Positions 26,100-38,160 are shown, counted from the first letter of the stretch. The stretch is DNA of 64,000 nucleotides from Thiorhodococcus drewsii AZ1 (GCF_000224065.1 NZ_AFWT01000017.1:60392-124391), one strand, 5' to 3'. Notes: a model not told the origin generated them from the letters alone. Numbers and translations are program-made.

Positions 26100-26929
26100 G
26101 AAGGGAATGAGGGTTCCAAGAAGAGATCCTGGTGGCCGACACGGATCACGAGTGCGCGTGATACCAGGTCCTGCTTCCGCTGGCCATGCCATGCCTCGAT
26201 GCGGTCGGTCTCTGCGGGTACCTGGCGCGCGACGGCCTCGGCCCAGCCGGCGATCAGTTGGGTCATCAGCTGCCGGTCGTCTCCGTCCAGCAGCCAATCC
26301 GAGCTGGCCTGGTGGATTCTGAACCCCTGGGCCTCGGCAAGCGCACGCAGTCTCCCTGCCGCCGTGGGGCCGAGCGCCGGACCCAGTCCCTTGTCCCGGC
26401 GCTGATCGCAATTGAATCGGTCGAGGATCCAGTCGTCCGAGGGATGCTCTGGATGGAGCCCGACACGGCCATCATAGGTCATGGCGACGAGCAGCGCGGC
26501 TCCACTGGGATGACAGTCGGCAACCAGATCCGCGAGCCAATCCTCGGACACCAGGTCCAGCAAGGCGCTGGCGGTCACCAGGGTCCGCGAGTCGATGTCC
26601 GCGAGCAGTCCGGGCGCCTGGAGTCGCTCGACGCGGGTGGTCAAACCGGCGAGCTGTGGCGAGTTTGGGGCCATCGCGACCAGTCGCCCGATCAGCTCGG
26701 GATCCTGGTCCACGCACACCCAATGCTGACGCACCGGCAGGCTCGGGCACAGATAGCGCAGATTGGAGCCGGAACCGCAGCCGAGATCGATGATCCGCAG
26801 CGGATCATGATCGGCCGCCCAGCGACGGACCTGGGACAGCACCAATGGGGATCTGGACCTGTGATCCGCCGGCTCCCGCAGGCTGAGCCAGTCCGCCGAG
26901 AAGCGTTCTTTGGTGTCAGCTTTAGACAT
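26090..26929 (-). CDS. SAM-dependent methyltransferase
   Basis: A 279-residue class I methyltransferase with motif I IIDLGCGSGSNLRYL at about residues 41-55, the acidic strand-2 end WVCVDQDPELIG, and motif IV-like TASALLDLVSEDWL. The ATG at 26929 overlaps the stop of the GT4 gene by 8 bases. The last codons and the stop lie within a dispersed repeat. The target is unknown; placed between a glycosyltransferase and an ABC transporter, a small-molecule substrate made by this operon is plausible. Confidence 0.85.
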   Translation of the reverse strand: MSKADTKERFSADWLSLREPADHRSRSPLVLSQVRRWAADHDPLRIIDLGCGSGSNLRYLCPSLPVRQHWVCVDQDPELIGRLVAMAPNSPQLAGLTTRVERLQAPGLLADIDSRTLVTASALLDLVSEDWLADLVADCHPSGAALLVAMTYDGRVGLHPEHPSDDWILDRFNCDQRRDKGLGPALGPTAAGRLRALAEAQGFRIHQASSDWLLDGDDRQLMTQLIAGWAEAVARQVPAETDRIEAWHGQRKQDLVSRALVIRVGHQDLFLEPSFPSRP

Positions 26930-28010
26930 GGATGCTCGCTGGGTCGAGTGGTGCCGGCAGCGTCCCCACATCATCCAGCACAGCAGAGAACGCCCTCACC
27001 GCCTGACTCCAAGACGGTAACGTCAGGGCGGCACGCCAGGCCGTTTCCGCAAGACGCGCGCGTTTTTCGGGGTCGGAGAGGAGACTCCGCAATGCCTGAC
27101 GCAGTGCCGCGACATCGTCCACCGGGACCAGGATACCGGCTCCGTCCGGCAAGGTCTCCGCAGCGGCGCCCCCAGAGGTCAGCACCATCGGCAACCCATA
27201 GGCTACGGCCTCGGTAACGGCCATGCCATAACCCTCGAAGCGGGTCGCGAGCACCGCCAGGTCGGCGCTCTGGTAATGCTGCTCCAGGATCTGCAGGGAC
27301 AGTACCCCGGTGAACCGGACCCGATCAGTCAGCCCCAACCGCTCGCACTGTTCGAGAATCCGAGCGGACCAGACAGGATCCCTGTCCAGATCACCGATAC
27401 AGCTGAGTCGCCACGGCAGGTCGCGAAGCCCGGCCAAGGCCTCGAGCAGGATGTCATGGCCCTTGCGCTCGGTGATGGTCGCCACGCAGATCAGCGACAA
27501 CGGATTTCCACCGATACCCTGGGTTCTGGGACTTGGATCCACGCCGGGCTCGACCACGCGCAGTCGTTCGACCGGCACGCCATAGTGCCTCAGCCTGACA
27601 GCGGTGAAACGGCTGGTGACGATGGTCCCGCGCACGGCAGCCAGTGCACGGGGCTCGCTGTCTTCGAGCTCGGCCCGCTGTGTCGGTGCAAGCCCGGTCT
27701 CGTCGGCCAAGGGGTGATGCACCAGGGCCACCAGCCGGAGCCTCCGGCATTCATCTCGTACCAGGAATGGCATGGCACCGAGCGCCAGACCGTCGATCAG
27801 CACCAGCGCCTCATCGGGGATCTCGGCCAGCATCTGACGGGCATGCTCCAGTGCTGCTCGCGAAGGCTGCGGAAAGCTCGCGTCGAGCCGCCGCTGCTCG
27901 ATGCGCCAACCAGACTCAACGAGACCGGCAGCGATCCGGCGGTCGTAAACATAACCGCCGGTCGGCGTATCAGGGTCGCCGGGGATCAGGAACCAGAGCG
28001 TGCGGTTCAC
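26922..28010 (-). CDS. Glycosyltransferase, GT4 family
   Basis: A 362-residue GT-B enzyme. The N-terminal half starts with [20 protein letters not shown], where the GG loop is the usual acceptor-side motif; the C-terminal half has [20 protein letters not shown], the E-x7-E donor motif in [20 protein letters not shown] and the GILVPVDD segment. It should transfer a sugar from an NDP-sugar. Start at 28010 overlaps the PTPS-like stop by four bases and the 3' end overlaps the methyltransferase, indicating tight co-expression. Confidence 0.9.
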   Translation of the reverse strand: MNRTLWFLIPGDPDTPTGGYVYDRRIAAGLVESGWRIEQRRLDASFPQPSRAALEHARQMLAEIPDEALVLIDGLALGAMPFLVRDECRRLRLVALVHHPLADETGLAPTQRAELEDSEPRALAAVRGTIVTSRFTAVRLRHYGVPVERLRVVEPGVDPSPRTQGIGGNPLSLICVATITERKGHDILLEALAGLRDLPWRLSCIGDLDRDPVWSARILEQCERLGLTDRVRFTGVLSLQILEQHYQSADLAVLATRFEGYGMAVTEAVAYGLPMVLTSGGAAAETLPDGAGILVPVDDVAALRQALRSLLSDPEKRARLAETAWRAALTLPSWSQAVRAFSAVLDDVGTLPAPLDPASIHV

Positions 28011-28417
28011 GTCGCCCCTGGGAGCGAACCTTCGAAGAAGGCCCAGGCACGATGCGATTCGGCCAGCTCGACACGCATGCCGTTGAGTGCCAAGGCGGTG
28101 GCACCGAGCTCACCACTGGCGATGCGCTGAGCCATGGCATCGAAGATGTGGCGGGCGAGGAATTCGGTGGTGGTGTTCTGTCCGGTCAGCTCAGGCAGCT
28201 CGTCCAGGTTGCGGTAATCGAACGCGTCCAGCACCTGGCGCAGCGCCTGGCTGGCGAGCCCAATGTCGACGACCAGGTTGGCCTCGTCCAGGGTCTCGCG
28301 CCGAAACTCCACGTCGACCACATAGGTCGCGCCGTGGAGCCGCTGGGCCGGACCGAAGACCTCACCCTGGAAACTGTGGGCGATCATGATGTGATCGCGA
28401 ACGCGGATACCGTACAT
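28007..28417 (-). CDS. 6-pyruvoyltetrahydropterin synthase / QueD-like protein with altered active site
   Basis: A 136-residue T-fold protein. The N-terminus [20 protein letters not shown] aligns with the AH...C...LHGH zinc/catalytic region of PTPS and QueD. His14 and His28 are kept, but the third zinc ligand is Ala30, and no cysteine occupies the catalytic position. The later Asp-His pair is Asp67-Tyr68 (in [12 protein letters not shown]). The [15 protein letters not shown] segment matches the family PTSE region. It is therefore unlikely to be a standard QueD; it may bind a pterin or catalyse a different step. It is coupled by a 4-base overlap to the GT4 gene. Confidence 0.82.
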   Translation of the reverse strand: MYGIRVRDHIMIAHSFQGEVFGPAQRLHGATYVVDVEFRRETLDEANLVVDIGLASQALRQVLDAFDYRNLDELPELTGQNTTTEFLARHIFDAMAQRIASGELGATALALNGMRVELAESHRAWAFFEGSLPGAT

Positions 28418-28460
28418 AGGGGGCCTCGAAGGTCGGTGGTCATAGATGCCTTTCCGGGCA

Positions 28461-28550
28461 GGGTGACGGCTGCCGGGGAACGCTGTGAATACATCCCTGT
28501 ACGCTTGACGACAGCCTCCCCGCTGTCGACACTCCCGTCAGCCGTCACCC
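28461..28550. repeat. Repeat family E: 90-bp palindromic element
   Basis: Outer arms GGGTGACGGCTG (28461-28472) and CAGCCGTCACCC (28539-28550) are exact inverses. An inner hairpin CGACAGC (28509-28515) / GCTGTCG (28522-28528) is nested. The element fills the 120-base gap between the MDR and PTPS-like genes and includes the MDR stop codon at 28538-28540. Confidence 0.8.
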
Positions 28551-29554
28551 GACCCTCTACTGTGCCCCGGATAGCGGATACGGTGCATGAGGACGCCGGG
28601 CGGGTTTTGGGCCAGTCGAGCCTGGACCTCCGGGAGCTCGGAGAATGGGCTCTCCCCGCTGACCAAGCAGTCCAGCAGCGGATCCCGCAGGAGCCGGAGC
28701 GCCAGACCCATGCGCCGACGATGATCCCAGCGCGCACGCTGGACGTCGGCGACGCTGCCAACCTGGGATGAGATCAGACGCAGTCGGCGTTGATGAAAAC
28801 CCTGCCCGAGTGCGAGCGGGACGGTTCGGGTGCCGAACCAGCTGAGCTCGATCACCCTGGATTCGAAGCCGGCGAGATCGAGCGCGGTGGACACGCCAGC
28901 AGGCGCACCGCTCGCGTGGATGACCAGATCGGCGTCCGGGCTGGCCTGGTCCGGCTCGCGGAAGACGACCCCGAGCTTGGCGGCGATCACGGCGCGCTGC
29001 GGGTCGATGTCGATCAGCTCGACCTCGCAGCCCGGAATCCGCGACGCCAGCCAGACGCAGAGACAGCCGAGCACCCCGGCACCGATCACCGCGACCCGGT
29101 CTCCGACCTTCGGGGTCGCATCCCAGAGACCGTTGACCGCCGTCTCCATGTTCGCGGCCAACACCGCGCGCTCGGGGGGCAGTCCATCCGGCAAGGGATG
29201 GACCCACTCGGCGGGCACCTGATAGAGGGTCTGGTGTGGATGGAGACAGAAGACCGACGAACCCATCAGCGTGTCTGGGCCGGCCTCGACGAGGCCGACA
29301 TTGCAATAGCCGTATTTCACCGGCCCGGGAAACTCGCCAACCTGGAATGGCGCGCGCATCCGCTGGTGCTCGCTCTCCGGGACCTCTCCGCGATACACCA
29401 ATGACTCGGTGCCTCGGCTGATGCCGCTATAGAGGGTCCGCACCCGGACATGGCCCTCGGGCAGTGGCGGCAACGGCTCGTCGCGCAGTTCGCCCTGGCC
29501 AGGTGCGCAGACCCAAAAGGCCGTCGTGCGTCCGTCCTCGCCCGGCATGCTCAT
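28538..29554 (-). CDS. MDR-superfamily (zinc-type alcohol dehydrogenase-like) oxidoreductase
   Basis: A 338-residue medium-chain dehydrogenase-like protein. Residues about 1-130 form the GroES-like domain (LYSGISRGTESLVYRG, PVKYGYCNVGLVEAG) and 150-290 the Rossmann domain (VAVIGAGVLGCLCVWLA, VELIDIDPQRAVIAAKLG). The catalytic zinc Cys of true alcohol dehydrogenases is replaced (SGISRGTE in place of CGICGTD), and the structural-zinc Cys lobe is absent, so zinc-dependent alcohol oxidation is unlikely. ATG 29554 overlaps the OpgH-like stop by four bases. The C-terminus runs into a repeat element. Confidence 0.85.
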   Translation of the reverse strand: MSMPGEDGRTTAFWVCAPGQGELRDEPLPPLPEGHVRVRTLYSGISRGTESLVYRGEVPESEHQRMRAPFQVGEFPGPVKYGYCNVGLVEAGPDTLMGSSVFCLHPHQTLYQVPAEWVHPLPDGLPPERAVLAANMETAVNGLWDATPKVGDRVAVIGAGVLGCLCVWLASRIPGCEVELIDIDPQRAVIAAKLGVVFREPDQASPDADLVIHASGAPAGVSTALDLAGFESRVIELSWFGTRTVPLALGQGFHQRRLRLISSQVGSVADVQRARWDHRRRMGLALRLLRDPLLDCLVSGESPFSELPEVQARLAQNPPGVLMHRIRYPGHSRGSGDG

Positions 29555-31557
29555 GCAGACCGCTCGGCCGATGAGGTGGCGGTCGCGACCTCCAGGGAGC
29601 CGTCGGCCATCTCTTCGTCCTGGATGGGGACGGTATCGACCGGCTGAACCGGGTGCCTCGATCCAGCGGCGACTCGAATCGCATCCAGATCGAGCGAAGC
29701 CAGGAACCGGCTCGGACCCAGTTCCTCCGGGATGGCCCAGAGACCCGCCCGAGTGACCCAAGAGCCAACCCGAAGATCCGCGCTCCACACCGCAATCGGC
29801 ACCGCGAGCAAGGCGCCGACGAAAAAGGGCGACAGGAGCGCCATCGTCACACCGCTGTGCAGCGTCAACGCCAGGGTTGCGGCGAACCCGAGCAGGGTCT
29901 GGGGCCAGAGCCGACGCCAGGCCAACGCGATGGGCACCGCATGGGTCACCCGTCGCTGAGGACCCCACACCAGCTTCTTGCCGAACACCAAGCCGCTCAT
30001 GAAGACGCTGTGGGCGATCGCAAGCACCGGCGCCAACAGGGTGCTGAACAGGGCCTCACCCAGTGCGCCCCCCAGCACCCTTGAAGCGCCGCCAAATGCC
30101 TTGCGGCGCTCGGCATCGGCCAGCACGTCGATCACCGAGGCGAGCTTCGGGGCGAAGACCATCGTCAGGATGGTGAACAGCAAGGGCACGCCGTAGGCGG
30201 GATCGAACAGCGGCGTCCCGGTATCGAGGAAGGCCCGGGAGGCGGCGATGGCCATCAGGAGCACCCAGAAGGGCGAGCCGACGAACATGAGGATCGCCAG
30301 GACCAATTGAGTCCTACTCCATGGATTTAACCCCGGTGTGCCGAGCAGCCTGAGATACTGCAGATTGCCCTGGCACCAGCGCAGATCGCGGCGGATGTAC
30401 TCCAGCAAAGTCGTGGGATTCTCCTCGTAGCTACCGGTCTCTTCGGGCAGCACCCGAACCTGATAGTCGGCGCGACGCATCAGCACCGCCTCGACCTGAT
30501 CGTGACTCAGCACCCAGCCGGACAGCGGACCCCGACCGGGAATGATCGGCAGCCTGCAGTGCTCAACGAATGGACGAACCCGTAGCAGCGCATTGTGTCC
30601 CCAGTAGGGACCGCAATCGCCCTGCCACCAAGCGCTGCCCAGGGTGTAGGAGCGCATGCCGAAACGCATGCCGAACTGAAACACCCGAGCGAAGGCACTG
30701 CTCGACGGCAGACCGACCACCAGGCTCTGCAGGATGCCCAGTCGCGGATTGGCCTGCATGGTGCGCACCATCCGCAACAGGACGTCCGGATCCATGAGGC
30801 TGTCGGCGTCGAGCACCAGGGCCAGGTCGTAATCCTCGCCGCGCCGGGCCATGAATTCGGCGATGTTGCCCGCCTTGAAGCCCGGGTTGTCGAGACGACG
30901 GCGATAATCGACCGAAAGTGTTTGGCCCCATCGCTCGCGGAATCTCCTCATACCCTGCTCTTCGGCCGCGCTGCATTCCTCCCAGGTCGAGTCGCTCAGC
31001 AGATGCAGGTCGAAGCGGTCCGCGACGCCGCGCTCGACCAGCCCGGCGACCATGCGATCGAGGTTGCGGAACACCGTCGCCGCATCCTCGTTGCGGATGC
31101 AACTCAGGATGGCGACGCGCTGGTCCAGCGGGGCATCCTCTCCTCGATCGAGCGGAAAGACCCTGGCCACGGGATCGCGATAGAGCCGCATCAGCCCCAG
31201 CCCGATGACGGCGTTCCAGAATCCGATCGCGGTCCAGGGCAGCGTAAAGCCGAAACAGACCAGCAATACCCAATCCCAGACATCGAGACCGCCAGGGCTC
31301 AGAGTTCGAGCCATCGACAGCATCAGCAGGGACATGGTCGCCAGCACCGCACTGGCGAACAGCCAACGGCGGCGACGCAGAACCGGCTCCCCGTCACCAC
31401 ATGGCGGGGACGGACTCCGGGACGAAGAGATCGATGGGGTTTGGGGCGCAGCGAGCACGGCAGTATCTTCGGCGGCATCAAGGTCGGTAGCATCGAACCT
31501 GATGCTACCCGGCGCCGAATACAACCGGCGACAGAGTGCGAGACTCGACCACGCCAT
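29551..31557 (-). CDS. OpgH/MdoH-like membrane glucosyltransferase
   Basis: A 668-residue inner-membrane GT2 protein. Two N-terminal helices (FASAVLATMSLLMLSMA, WVLLVCFGFTLPWTAIGFW) precede a cytoplasmic GT2 domain with VAILSCIRNEDAATVFRNLD, VLDADSLMD and the QxxRW-like RRDLRWCQGN; several helices follow. This is the domain order of OpgH, which makes osmoregulated periplasmic glucan backbones. OpgG, normally adjacent, is missing. It heads the gene run that continues with MDR, PTPS-like, GT4, methyltransferase and ABC genes. The first 50 residues are low-complexity and the true start may be downstream. Confidence 0.88.
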   Translation of the reverse strand: MAWSSLALCRRLYSAPGSIRFDATDLDAAEDTAVLAAPQTPSISSSRSPSPPCGDGEPVLRRRRWLFASAVLATMSLLMLSMARTLSPGGLDVWDWVLLVCFGFTLPWTAIGFWNAVIGLGLMRLYRDPVARVFPLDRGEDAPLDQRVAILSCIRNEDAATVFRNLDRMVAGLVERGVADRFDLHLLSDSTWEECSAAEEQGMRRFRERWGQTLSVDYRRRLDNPGFKAGNIAEFMARRGEDYDLALVLDADSLMDPDVLLRMVRTMQANPRLGILQSLVVGLPSSSAFARVFQFGMRFGMRSYTLGSAWWQGDCGPYWGHNALLRVRPFVEHCRLPIIPGRGPLSGWVLSHDQVEAVLMRRADYQVRVLPEETGSYEENPTTLLEYIRRDLRWCQGNLQYLRLLGTPGLNPWSRTQLVLAILMFVGSPFWVLLMAIAASRAFLDTGTPLFDPAYGVPLLFTILTMVFAPKLASVIDVLADAERRKAFGGASRVLGGALGEALFSTLLAPVLAIAHSVFMSGLVFGKKLVWGPQRRVTHAVPIALAWRRLWPQTLLGFAATLALTLHSGVTMALLSPFFVGALLAVPIAVWSADLRVGSWVTRAGLWAIPEELGPSRFLASLDLDAIRVAAGSRHPVQPVDTVPIQDEEMADGSLEVATATSSAERSA

Positions 31558-31782
31558 TGCGGCCCCAAGCCTGCGTGGCTACCGAAACGCCCTGGCGGCG
31601 TTGCCGCACAAGGATCCCTGCCACCGGCCTGGGCCTGTAACATAGCCGACGACGATAGAGCTCAGCTCGCGACTCGGGAAACTCCCTCCCCGTTCGCCTG
31701 TCTTCCCGAATCAGCGCATCCTTTACCTTGCAAACCGCGCATTTTAAGCTCGCCAACCCTATTTCGAGGATCCGGCGCCCCT

Positions 31783-32457
31783 ATGAAACTCCTGCTCGAT
31801 TTCTTTCCCATTCTGCTCTTCTTCATCGCCTACAAGCTGGCGGGCATCTACGTGGCCACCGGGGTCGCGATCAGCGCCTCCGCCGTTCAGGTCGGCTGGT
31901 CCTGGTGGCGGCACCGACGGGTCGAGAAGATGCATCTGGCGACCCTGGGTCTGCTGGTCGTCTTCGGTGGACTCACCCTCGCGCTCCGGGATCCCATTTT
32001 CGTGATGTGGAAGCCGACCCTGGTCAACTGGTTGTTCGCGGCCACCTTCCTGGGGAGCCAATTCGTCGGCGAACGTCCCCTGATCCAGCGCATGATGGGG
32101 CATGCCGTCGACATCCCGGCGCCCATCTGGACGCGTCTGAATCTGCTCTGGACCCTGTTCTTCGTCTTCCTCGGCGCCGCCAACCTCTTCGTGGTCTACA
32201 TCGGCAGCGGATTCTTCGATGCCCAGCAGGCGCTGCTAGGTGCCAGCGGACAGGACAGCGTCGATCTCACCACATGCGCGGCCAGCTATAGCGGGCACCT
32301 GCTCGATCTCTGCAACGATGCGCAGGCGCGCGAGGAGACCTGGGTGAACTTCAAACTCTTCGGTATGATGGGTTTGACGATCCTCTTCGTGATCGCCCAG
32401 GCGTTCTACCTGACCCGCCACGTGAAAGAAGAACCCCAAACACTGGAGACCGATTGA
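31783..32457 (+). CDS. yciB: Septation / intracellular membrane protein YciB
   Basis: A 224-residue inner-membrane protein with five predicted helices, starting [20 protein letters not shown], which is the family N-terminus, and with [11 protein letters not shown] and [19 protein letters not shown] further on. YciB (IspZ) affects septum formation and envelope integrity in enterobacteria. The ATG at 31783 was chosen by the family start; the frame is open far upstream but antisense to opgH. The YciI gene follows after one base, the standard pairing. Confidence 0.93.
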   Translation: MKLLLDFFPILLFFIAYKLAGIYVATGVAISASAVQVGWSWWRHRRVEKMHLATLGLLVVFGGLTLALRDPIFVMWKPTLVNWLFAATFLGSQFVGERPLIQRMMGHAVDIPAPIWTRLNLLWTLFFVFLGAANLFVVYIGSGFFDAQQALLGASGQDSVDLTTCAASYSGHLLDLCNDAQAREETWVNFKLFGMMGLTILFVIAQAFYLTRHVKEEPQTLETD

Positions 32458-32458
32458 C

Positions 32459-32758
32459 GTGCTCTACGCCATCATCGCTGTCGACAATCCGGACAGCCTG
32501 AGCGCCCGCAAGGCGGCACGCCCAGCCCATCTCGAACGCCTACAGACATTGCAGAACGAGGGCAAACTGGTTCTGGCCGGGCCACACCCGGCCATCGATA
32601 GCGCGGATCCGGGCGAGGCTGGATTCACGGGTTCGCTCATCGTCGCGGAATTTTCCGACCTCGGCGTGGCCGAATCCTGGGCCGCCGCCGATCCCTATGT
32701 CGAGGCCGGCGTCTACCGGACGGTCTCGGTCAAGCCCTTCCGGCAAGTCTTTCCTTGA
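32459..32758 (+). CDS. yciI: YciI family protein
   Basis: A 99-residue ferredoxin-like-fold protein with a GTG start at 32459, one base after the yciB stop. The family pattern is visible: [40 protein letters not shown] and the His/Asp pair ([18 protein letters not shown]). Enzymatic activity of YciI proteins is mostly unproven. It is co-transcribed with yciB. Confidence 0.92.
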   Translation: MLYAIIAVDNPDSLSARKAARPAHLERLQTLQNEGKLVLAGPHPAIDSADPGEAGFTGSLIVAEFSDLGVAESWAAADPYVEAGVYRTVSVKPFRQVFP

Positions 32759-32816
32759 TGCACCGGCTTTGCGCCGGAACATCCGTCTTACCATTTCCGA
32801 TAAGGATGATCCCTTT

Positions 32817-33677
32817 ATGAAATCTGCTCGTATTTCACTGGTGGCATTCGCATTGCTCGCCTCCGGAGCCTGCTACGCCGACAGCGCCAAAGATACCGAC
32901 TCCCCGGACACCCTGATCGCGACCGTCAACGGCACGCCCTACACGCTCGACGTCTTCCGTCTCTTCTACATGGAGCGTCTGCAGGGTAGCCGAGGCGAAA
33001 ACTCGCCGGCCTTGCAGCAGCAGGTCTTCGACGAATTCATGGGACTGATCGTCGCCTCTCAGGAGGGCGAAAAGCTCAAGCTCGAAAACGACCGCAACGT
33101 GATCGCCGCGCTTAAGCTCGAGCGCATGAAGGTCATGTCCAACGCCGCCTTGTCGAAGATGGCCGAGGAACTGGAGCCCACCGAGGAGCAACTGAAGGCC
33201 GCCTACGATCAGGTCAAGGAACAGGCCGCCCGCACCGAGTACAAGGCGCGCCACATCCTGGTGAAGGACGAGGACGAGGCCAAGAAGATCATCAAAAAGC
33301 TCGACAAGGGCGGCGATTTCGAGGAACTGGCGAAGAAGAATTCGCTCGGCCCCACCGCCAAGAACGGCGGCGAACTGGGTTGGTTCGATCCGAGCCAGAT
33401 GGTCGCGCCTTTCGCCGAGGCAATCGCCGCGATGAAGCCGGGCAGCTACTCGAAGGAGCCGGTGCACACCCAGTTCGGCTGGCATGTCATCAACCTGCAG
33501 GAGACGCGCAAGGCCGAGCCCCCGACCTTCGAGGAGTCCAAGCCACGTCTGATCGCGGCGGTCAAACGTCAGATGATCGCCGAAAAGCTCGCCAAGATGC
33601 GTGACAGCGCCATGGTCGAGCTCAACGAGGACGTCGTGAAGCTCAAGCCAAATCCAGAGGCCGAGGAGGACAAGTAA
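32817..33677 (+). CDS. Parvulin-type peptidyl-prolyl isomerase, exported
   Basis: A 286-residue protein with a signal peptide containing LLASGACYA (possible lipobox at Cys19), a SurA-N/TF-like helical segment and a parvulin domain at about 140-240 (YKARHILVKDEDEAKKIIKK, LAKKNSLGPTAKNGGELGWF, TQFGWHVINLQETR). It should act as a periplasmic PPIase/chaperone of the PpiC/PrsA group. ATG 32817 follows a weak ribosome site (AAGGATG). It is third in the yciB-yciI run, 58 bases after yciI. Confidence 0.9.
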   Translation: MKSARISLVAFALLASGACYADSAKDTDSPDTLIATVNGTPYTLDVFRLFYMERLQGSRGENSPALQQQVFDEFMGLIVASQEGEKLKLENDRNVIAALKLERMKVMSNAALSKMAEELEPTEEQLKAAYDQVKEQAARTEYKARHILVKDEDEAKKIIKKLDKGGDFEELAKKNSLGPTAKNGGELGWFDPSQMVAPFAEAIAAMKPGSYSKEPVHTQFGWHVINLQETRKAEPPTFEESKPRLIAAVKRQMIAEKLAKMRDSAMVELNEDVVKLKPNPEAEEDK

Positions 33678-33692
33678 GGAGAGACTCAGCGC

Positions 33693-33715
33693 AGAGGCCG
33701 TTTCAAACGGCCTCT
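33693..33715 (+). terminator. Hairpin after the parvulin gene
   Basis: AGAGGCCGTTT / AAACGGCCTCT form a perfect inverted repeat with a minimal loop 15 bases downstream of the parvulin stop. No T-run follows. It lies between convergent genes and may stop transcription in both directions. Confidence 0.6.
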
Positions 33716-33788
33716 CGCCGCGACTGGGGGCGGATGACCGCTCCCGTTTCCATCGACATCGGGATCCACGCCCTCCCGAACACCGCCG

Positions 33789-34598
33789 TCAGCGCGCCAG
33801 CCAGAAGACCTCTCGGTCGTTGAGTGGCTGCACCGGCCTCGCATTGCTCCCGACCAACTCGGCCAATCTCCGCAACTGATCCTTGGTGACGTCCAGCGGC
33901 TCGTAGAGGACGTACCAGAGAACCGGCTCCTTGCAGGGCGGCGTCGAGGCGGACCCCGTATAGCGGAAATAGCCGCGTCTGCTCGGCAGTAGGAAGAGCG
34001 GATTGATTCCAACCTGGCGATAGTGGACCCGCTCGCCCGGCTGGCTGGGCAGATGATCCAGAACGCGTGTCAGGATCCGATTCTCGCGCCCGCTCGAACG
34101 CAGCGGGACGGCCACCACCACCATCGCCCCCAGCCGATTTCGATGCACGAGCTGAATCTCGGCCTCGGGCCTCGCCCCCTTGAATCGATGCTCGCCAGGC
34201 ACATGGAAGACAAACTCGTCCAGATCGTAGACATCGCCCCGCACCAGCAGGGCGCTCCCTGGCGGCGAGACCACATGAATCCCCTTGCCGCTGTTGTAGG
34301 CCTCAAGCGGTTGCGAGTGATATTGGAAGGTCAGTGGAACATAGGGCACGCGGTGAACGCGGTCGATATCGATCGGAGACTGGAGGCGTCCGGTCCGACA
34401 GGTCGAAAAGGAAGCATCCAGATCGCCCCAGTGCTCCGGCCCCTGGGATCCCGAATAGGCCCAGTCAGAAGGGGGGGACGCCGGAGCCTTCGCACCGCTC
34501 GCCTGACCCGCCCCGATCGCCGCGACCAGGGCCGTCAAGCCGAACATGAAACGGGGGCCACGTCCCGCCGCGCGCGCTTGGAGCTCGGTGGGCGACAT
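33789..34598 (-). CDS. Alpha-carbonic anhydrase homologue lacking two zinc ligands
   Basis: A 269-residue exported protein with a signal peptide (about residues 15-33) and an alpha-carbonic anhydrase domain: WAYSGSQGPEHWGDL, CRTGRLQSPIDID, FVFHVPGEHRFKG, AEIQLVHRNRLGAMVVVAVP, YFRYTGSASTPPCKEPVLWY. In active enzymes the first region reads FHFH and the second ELHLVH. Here the positions equivalent to His94 and His119 are Val130 and Gln149, leaving only His132. Zinc binding and CO2 hydration are therefore unlikely. The ATG at 34598 is 4 bases after the stop of the preceding gene. Confidence 0.87.
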   Translation of the reverse strand: MSPTELQARAAGRGPRFMFGLTALVAAIGAGQASGAKAPASPPSDWAYSGSQGPEHWGDLDASFSTCRTGRLQSPIDIDRVHRVPYVPLTFQYHSQPLEAYNSGKGIHVVSPPGSALLVRGDVYDLDEFVFHVPGEHRFKGARPEAEIQLVHRNRLGAMVVVAVPLRSSGRENRILTRVLDHLPSQPGERVHYRQVGINPLFLLPSRRGYFRYTGSASTPPCKEPVLWYVLYEPLDVTKDQLRRLAELVGSNARPVQPLNDREVFWLAR

Positions 34599-34602
34599 CG
34601 GA

Positions 34603-34875
34603 TCAATCCCCGCGCCGCTTGAGTTCAGGGAAGGGCACCAGATGCACATCCTTCGCCTCGTCGGCGAAATAGGGACGCTCGCCGCCACGGCCCTGAGCAT
34701 CGGCCAGTTCCTTCTCGCGCATGGCGATCATGCCGAGACACTCGCGGACCTGCTGAATCGTTCCGTCCGACAGCGGATGTCGCATCCCAGGCGGCGGCGT
34801 CACGTCCCTGACGATGGCCGACAGGGTCTTGCGCATGGCGATCAGGATCTCTTGCTCTTTGGTCAGCTCGCTCAT
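34603..34875 (-). CDS. Conserved hypothetical protein
   Basis: A 90-residue soluble protein starting MSELTKEQEILIAMRKTLSA with the central TPPPGMRHPLSDGTIQQVRE segment. No domain is recognised and there is no signal peptide. ATGs at 34878 and 34875 are both served by GAGGGG upstream; the second has the better spacing. It lies between ligA and the carbonic anhydrase homologue on the same strand. Confidence 0.75.
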   Translation of the reverse strand: MSELTKEQEILIAMRKTLSAIVRDVTPPPGMRHPLSDGTIQQVRECLGMIAMREKELADAQGRGGERPYFADEAKDVHLVPFPELKRRGD

Positions 34876-34973
34876 CATGGTCCCCTCGGATTGCTGGCGG
34901 AAAAACCGCCGATGGCCTGAACGCAAAGACGCGCGGTGCGTCTGGAGTCTTGAAGCAGCCTTCCCGGATCGGA

Positions 34974-38059
<3,086 letters not shown>

Positions 38060-38160
38060 TACTAATTCTGGTTGCTAGATTGGGTTTAGAAAGGGTCGGA
38101 CGAGTATATCAACGCTCGCCATGGCTGTATTGTCCCGAGACGGGACTCGGCGAACGCGTC

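Noticed and set aside
28007..28417. Assignment as QueD (6-carboxytetrahydropterin synthase)
   Set aside because: Key catalytic and zinc residues are absent, so the queuosine role is not supported in spite of queH and gluQ in the window.
29551..31557. Ordinary opgGH glucan operon
   Set aside because: No opgG is adjacent and the following genes are unrelated to periplasmic glucans.
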